Below, piece by piece: positions 5,984 to 9,344 of a stretch of 9,344 bases of DNA. Within the stretch, counting starts at the first letter, position 1. The number at the start of each line of letters is the position of its first letter. Position numbers and translations under genes: made by a program. Location: positions 1 to 9,344 of the forward strand of contig JALSYJ010000254.1 of NCBI GenBank assembly GCA_027071965.1, in the 5' to 3' direction. Under the pieces are notes generated by a model that searched no databases, had not been told where the DNA came from, and worked only from the letters and a program-made list of their open reading frames with translations. This DNA comes from Robiginitomaculum sp. (lineage in GTDB: Bacteria; Pseudomonadota; Alphaproteobacteria; Caulobacterales; Maricaulaceae).

Positions 5984-6519
5984 CCCGTCGTCCACCCCCA
6001 GCCGCCCCGAAAAAGAATAAAGGCCCCCGCGTAAATCAGGATATTATTGCTGAACGCGTTCTTCTCATTGATGAAAAAGGTGAAAAACAGGGAGTTATGC
6101 CTGTTGATGCTGCGCTTGAAGCTGCTCGTGAAGCCGGTCTTGATCTGGTGGAGGTGGCTCCTGAAGCCAAGTATCCAGTATGCAAGATTCTCGATTATGG
6201 CAAAATGCGCTTTCAGGCACAAAAGAAACGCTCCGAAGCAAAAAAGAAACAAAAAACCGCTGATTTGAAAGAAATCAAGATGCGCCCGAATATCGATGTG
6301 CATGATTATGATGTCAAAGTCAGAGCCATGACCAGGTTTTTTGGGCAGGGCGACAAGGTAAAAGTCACCATCCGCTTCAAAGGGCGGGAAATGGCTCATC
6401 AGGATCGCGGGGCGAATTTGCTGGAGCGGGTTCGTGCAGACTTTGAGGATATTGCCAAGGTGGAGTTTGAGCCAAAGACTGAAGGCAGGTTAATGATGAT
6501 GGTATTAGCGCCCAAATAG
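5977..6519 (+). CDS. infC: Translation initiation factor IF-3 with non-canonical start
   Basis: IF3 binds the 30S subunit, prevents premature 50S joining and checks the initiation codon and initiator tRNA. The 180-residue product contains GPRVNQDI, AREAGLDLVEVAPEA and PVCKILDYGK (N-domain), a lysine-rich linker (FQAQKKRSEAKKKQKT), and the C-domain with KEIKMRPNIDVHDYDVK, KVTIRFKGREMAHQ and a conserved MMMVLAPK end. Homology starts at the IARRPPPAAPKK segment, but the frame between the TGA at 5959 and the ATG at 6097 holds no ATG, GTG or TTG. The start must be ATT 5977 (as in E. coli infC, which uses AUU) or ATA 5980. AGGAG at 5969-5973 is three bases from ATT and six from ATA, so ATA is better spaced. 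Starting at 6097 would remove about 40 residues of the N-domain. Autoregulation through the poor start codon is known for E. coli infC and is inferred here. No rpmI-rplT follows. Confidence 0.95.
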   Translation: MIARRPPPAAPKKNKGPRVNQDIIAERVLLIDEKGEKQGVMPVDAALEAAREAGLDLVEVAPEAKYPVCKILDYGKMRFQAQKKRSEAKKKQKTADLKEIKMRPNIDVHDYDVKVRAMTRFFGQGDKVKVTIRFKGREMAHQDRGANLLERVRADFEDIAKVEFEPKTEGRLMMMVLAPK

Positions 6520-6527
6520 GTTTTTGC

Positions 6528-7160
6528 CTATGAGTCGGTATTGTTTTTGTAAAATATCAATACAAAATTATTCGCAGGCATAGATATTGTTTTTCCAAGA
6601 TAGAGGCCGCAGGAATCTGCCCAGGCCTTAACCTTGTCAATTGAGCGCACCCCCCATTCGGGGTTGCGCTGTTTTAGATTTTTATCGAATTCTATGTTGG
6701 AAGGAGCTTCATTGTCGCTGATGCCAAAAAACGGTCCATATAAAAAGAGCTGTCCGTCATCTTGCAGGCGCTTGCCAGCCCCTGCGAACATGCCCTTGGC
6801 TGCTGTAATTGGTGCAATGTGGATCATATTGCTGCACAAAATTGCGGAAAAACTGTTTGGCAGACCTTCTATGGGATCACCATTATACCAGTTGTATTCC
6901 GTAACGTCCAAACGCTGCGGCGGCATAATGTTGCATAAAGATGTTTGCTCGCTCCAGGCAATAATAGAGGCGATATGATCTGGTTCAGGATCGCTTGGCC
7001 AAAATGTATTTTGTTGTAGAGCCTTGGCAAAATGCACCACATGCTGTCCGGAGCCAGAAGCAATTTCAAATACATCTCCAAAAGCCATATATTGCTGTAA
7101 AACCGCCAAAATGGCATTGGCGTTTCTAGCGGTGGCAGGAAAATCCAGTTTTTTACTCAT
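6528..7160 (-). CDS. DUF938 family SAM-dependent methyltransferase-like protein
   Basis: The 210-residue product matches the DUF938 (PF06080) pattern throughout: ATARNANAILAVL near the N-terminus, the SAM-binding motif VFEIASGSGQHVVHFA (residues 30-45), WPSDPEPDHIASI, LDVTEYNW, SNMIHIAPITAAKGMFAGAG, then QLFLYGPFFG, an APSNIEFDKNLKQRNPEWGVR stretch, and PANNFVLIFYK near the end. The fold is that of a class I methyltransferase; the substrate of this family is not known to me. ATG 7160 is chosen because the family N-terminus begins there. The frame extends to 7250, but that extension has an unrelated sequence and would overlap the nupC promoter area. No good Shine-Dalgarno precedes 7160. The gene converges on infC with eight bases between the stops, and is divergent from the nucleoside transporter. 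Confidence 0.9.
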   Translation of the reverse strand: MSKKLDFPATARNANAILAVLQQYMAFGDVFEIASGSGQHVVHFAKALQQNTFWPSDPEPDHIASIIAWSEQTSLCNIMPPQRLDVTEYNWYNGDPIEGLPNSFSAILCSNMIHIAPITAAKGMFAGAGKRLQDDGQLFLYGPFFGISDNEAPSNIEFDKNLKQRNPEWGVRSIDKVKAWADSCGLYLGKTISMPANNFVLIFYKNNTDS

Positions 7161-7232
7161 AGTGTGATCTTTGCACTTTGCCTTGCAGTTTTGCTTTATC
7201 AGGATATACCAAGGAACAAAACAGCCCGCACA

Positions 7233-7250
7233 TATAATTGCATGGTGCAA
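7233..7250 (+). promoter_or_regulatory. TATAAT box and TTGCA palindrome upstream of nupC
   Basis: A perfect TATAAT lies at 7233-7238, but no good -35 hexamer is found 16-18 bases upstream. It overlaps by one base the palindrome TTGCAtggTGCAA (7238-7250), which would cover the transcription start. TTGCA also occurs at 7171-7175 and 7183-7187. An activator-dependent promoter with a repressor site is a reasonable but unproven reading. Confidence 0.4.
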
Positions 7251-7267
7251 GCGGGGTAGGGGAATAC

Positions 7268-8491
7268 ATGTTAATCAGTATTTTGGGGATAGGCGTATTA
7301 TTTGTTCTTGCGGTTTTGCTATCGAATAATCGCAAATCAATAAGTTTTCGGGTGATCAGCGCCGCATTTGCCTTACAATTTGCCATTGCGTTTTTCGTGT
7401 TGGCGACACCTGTGGGAAAAGACGTATTGGAATCCATCTCAAATGGAGCGCAGGTCATCATTGATTATGCCGATGTGGGCAGCAAATTCGTATTTGGCGG
7501 TTTACACGACAATGCCAGTATTGGCTTTATCTTTGCGGTCAAGGTTCTGCCGATCATTATTTTTGTATCATCCCTTACCTCGGTTTTATATTATCTGGGC
7601 ATTATGCAATGGGTGGTAAAAATCATTGGCGGGTTTTTACGCATAGTTATTGGCTCAAGTCAGGTGGAAAGCCTAAATGCTGCTGGCAATATCTTTTTAG
7701 GACAAACCGAATCGCCCTTGCTGGTGCGTCCCTATCTGGCAAAGCTGACGGACAATCAATTATTCACCATTATGGTTTCTGGTCTGGCATCAGTATCAGG
7801 GGCTATTCTGGTTGGATATGCAGCTCTTGGGGTTGAGCTAAAATATCTTATCGCAGCTTCTTTCATGGCGGCTCCTGGCGGCTTGCTGATGGCCAAGATT
7901 GTTATGCCGGATACGGATAAAAAAGCAGCCTCCCAACCGATTGAGGCCGAAGACATACCAAAGGCAGACCTTCCGGTTAATGTTATTGATGCAGCTGCAT
8001 CCGGGGCGGCTGATGGCTTAAAGCTCGCCGCCAATATTGGTGCCATGTTAATTGCATTTGTTGCGCTGATCGGCATGTTAAACGGCGGTATTGGCGGCAT
8101 TGGCAATATGCTTGGTCAAGCTGGCTGGTCACTGGATGCGGCTTTGGGCTGGCTGTTTTCGCCTTTGATGTGGACGCTGGGCGTACCATGGGAAGAAGCC
8201 GGGGTAGCGGGTAATCTGATCGGACAGAAATTTATCCTGAATGAATTTGTCGCCTATGCCAGTCTGGAGCCGCTACTTGATACCCTATCGCCACGAACAG
8301 TGGTAATTGTCACCTTTGCCCTGTGCGGGTTTGCCAATCTGGCCTCAATGGCAATTTTGCTGGGTGGCTTGGGTGGTTTGATCCCGCACCGACGCCAAGA
8401 CATTGCCCGCCTTGGTCTAAAGGCTGTGGCAGCAGGCTCCTTGTCCAATCTGATGAGTGCGGCGCTGGCCTCCTTGCTGGTGGTTATATAA
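7268..8491 (+). CDS. nupC: CNT-family nucleoside transporter (NupC-like)
   Basis: Concentrative nucleoside transporter of the inner membrane, taking up nucleosides with an ion gradient. The 407 residues are strongly hydrophobic, with a GNIFLGQTESPLLVRPYL block (GQTE at 145-148), NEFVAYASL (325-333) and CGFANLASMAI (from 353), all CNT signatures. Compared by eye with the Vibrio cholerae CNT structure, the nucleoside-contact residues are kept (Gln146, Thr147, Glu148, Glu326, Asn357, Ser360), as are likely sodium-site residues Asn141 and Ser175, which points to sodium coupling rather than the proton coupling of E. coli NupC. ATG 7268 is preferred over the TTG at 7238 because AGGGGA (7258-7263) sits just before it and the first membrane helix starts there. 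The DASS transporter gene follows after nine bases, suggesting one transcript. Confidence 0.94.
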   Translation: MLISILGIGVLFVLAVLLSNNRKSISFRVISAAFALQFAIAFFVLATPVGKDVLESISNGAQVIIDYADVGSKFVFGGLHDNASIGFIFAVKVLPIIIFVSSLTSVLYYLGIMQWVVKIIGGFLRIVIGSSQVESLNAAGNIFLGQTESPLLVRPYLAKLTDNQLFTIMVSGLASVSGAILVGYAALGVELKYLIAASFMAAPGGLLMAKIVMPDTDKKAASQPIEAEDIPKADLPVNVIDAAASGAADGLKLAANIGAMLIAFVALIGMLNGGIGGIGNMLGQAGWSLDAALGWLFSPLMWTLGVPWEEAGVAGNLIGQKFILNEFVAYASLEPLLDTLSPRTVVIVTFALCGFANLASMAILLGGLGGLIPHRRQDIARLGLKAVAAGSLSNLMSAALASLLVVI

Positions 8492-8500
8492 ACCATCTCG

Positions 8501-9344
8501 ATGAGTCTGGGCATGATAAAAACTATTGGACTTGTTACAGGGCCGGTGCTTGCGGTTTTGCTTTTGCTCATCGAGCCTCCGGCCAATATGCCCATATTGG
8601 CGTGGCGCACTGCGGCCATTACCATTTGCATGGCCATATGGTGGGGAAGCGAGGCTTTGCCACCATTTGTCACTGCTTTGTTGCCGCTGGTCTTGTTTCC
8701 GGTATTGGGGGTGATGAGTTTCAAGCAGGCTGCCATTCCCTTTGCCCACCCATTGATCTTTTTATTTCTTGGCGGGTTTTTGCTGGCTTTGGCCATAGAG
8801 AAATGGAATTTACATAAACGTATTGCACTCATGGTTTTATTGCTGATGGGGGTGCGTGCCAAAGCCCTGGTTCTTGGCTTTATGCTGGCCTCGGCATTTT
8901 TATCCATGTGGATGACTAATACGGCAACCACCTTGATGATGCTGCCAATTGCCGTATCTATTTTAAGCGTGGTGTTTCAGCAAAACTCCACAATTGATAC
9001 AAAACAACAAGAAAACTTCAAAATATTATTGCCATTATCCGTTGCTTATGGGGCCACTATCGGCGGAGTTGCCACCTTGATAGGAACGCCGCCAAATGCA
9101 TTTCTGGCAGCTTATTTGCGCGAACAACATGCGATAGAAATTGACTTTGCCAATTGGATGCTGGTGGGTTTGCCTCTGGCCATGATCCTATTGCCTCTTG
9201 CCTGGGTTATTTTGACCAGATTGGTGTTTCCGGTGAATTTCTCTGCCGGCAGTGCAGCAAAAGCCCAGTTCAGCCTGATGAAGACTCAATTGGGAAAATT
9301 GACCAAGCCGGAATTTAGAGTTGGCCTGTTATTCCTGCTGGTGG
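8501..9344 (+). CDS. DASS/SLC13 family anion (dicarboxylate) transporter, 3' end outside window
   Basis: An open frame from ATG 8501 runs off the right edge, giving 281 residues; the family is usually about 450-500. It contains AIWWGSEALPPFVTALLPL, PLIFLFLGGFLLALAIEKWNL, MWMTNTATTLMMLPI (139-141 is TNT at the position of the SNT substrate/sodium motif) and YGATIGGVATLIGTPPNAF, all hallmarks of the divalent anion:sodium symporters (di- and tricarboxylates such as succinate, malate or citrate; some members carry sulfate). The second SNT-type motif lies beyond the window, so substrate cannot be inferred further. It starts nine bases after the nupC stop with no clear Shine-Dalgarno, so translation may depend on coupling; an in-frame ATG at 8513 is a possible alternative. 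An inner-membrane sodium symporter is expected. Confidence 0.9.
   Translation, partial: MSLGMIKTIGLVTGPVLAVLLLLIEPPANMPILAWRTAAITICMAIWWGSEALPPFVTALLPLVLFPVLGVMSFKQAAIPFAHPLIFLFLGGFLLALAIEKWNLHKRIALMVLLLMGVRAKALVLGFMLASAFLSMWMTNTATTLMMLPIAVSILSVVFQQNSTIDTKQQENFKILLPLSVAYGATIGGVATLIGTPPNAFLAAYLREQHAIEIDFANWMLVGLPLAMILLPLAWVILTRLVFPVNFSAGSAAKAQFSLMKTQLGKLTKPEFRVGLLFLLV

Noticed and set aside
5915..6000. Programmed frameshift joining the leader ORF to infC
   Set aside because: No classical slippery heptamer is present at the junction; stop/start coupling explains the arrangement more simply.
6097..6519. infC starting at the first ATG
   Set aside because: This would delete about 40 conserved N-domain residues that are encoded in frame upstream; the ATT/ATA start fits the known infC pattern.
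6516..6531. ATAGG/CCTAT hairpin between infC and the DUF938 gene as a terminator
   Set aside because: Only five A/T-rich pairs with a T-rich loop and no following T-run; too weak to call.
8254..8931. 225-codon minus-strand frame across the nupC-DASS junction
   Set aside because: It is antisense to two well-supported transporter genes and its Lys/Arg/Ala-rich product resembles no family.

Overview
The window looks like chromosomal DNA from an alphaproteobacterium of intermediate GC content. The signs are a glutathione S-transferase gene directly followed by queG, an initiation factor 3 gene of alphaproteobacterial type that lacks any ATG/GTG/TTG start at its homologous N-terminus, a short degenerate hairpin with a CTTGATCC core of the kind dispersed in alphaproteobacterial genomes, and the overall protein similarity. 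There is no sign of phage, transposase, CRISPR or tRNA. Both window edges cut genes.

Layout. (1) 1-1362, plus strand: the C-terminal end of a GST-like protein, then queG (last step of queuosine synthesis) two bases later. (2) 1363-2075: about 700 bases without a convincing gene but rich in inverted and direct repeats. These include a GC-rich 8-bp hairpin, three AAGGGTCA blocks facing three TGACCCT blocks, a 12-bp tandem repeat, a degenerate CTTGATCC hairpin and a 10-bp perfect inverted repeat. (3) 2076-3592, minus strand: an exported TPR protein and, upstream of it, an alpha/beta hydrolase. (4) 3656-5823, plus strand: a GT4 glycosyltransferase and a GT9 (heptosyltransferase-like) protein, probably for surface glycan or LPS core assembly. 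The GT9 protein appears to lack the catalytic aspartate. (5) 5824-6519, plus strand: infC with a leader. A well-placed Shine-Dalgarno drives a 22-codon upstream ORF. Its TAG stop overlaps the ATT-ATA non-canonical start region of infC, and a 9-bp hairpin sits just before the infC Shine-Dalgarno. (6) 6528-7160, minus strand: a DUF938 SAM-dependent methyltransferase, convergent with infC. (7) 7268 to the end, plus strand: a CNT-family nucleoside transporter (NupC-like) followed nine bases later by a DASS/SLC13 dicarboxylate transporter that runs off the window.

The part most worth a second look is the infC leader. A translated upstream ORF, a stop/start overlap (ATAG) at a start codon that IF3 itself discriminates against, and a hairpin beside the Shine-Dalgarno together suggest autoregulation combined with translational coupling. 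Four consecutive genes here (hydrolase GTG, GT4 TTG, GT9 TTG, infC ATT/ATA) use non-ATG starts. The repeat-rich gap at 1363-2075 is the other unexplained region.
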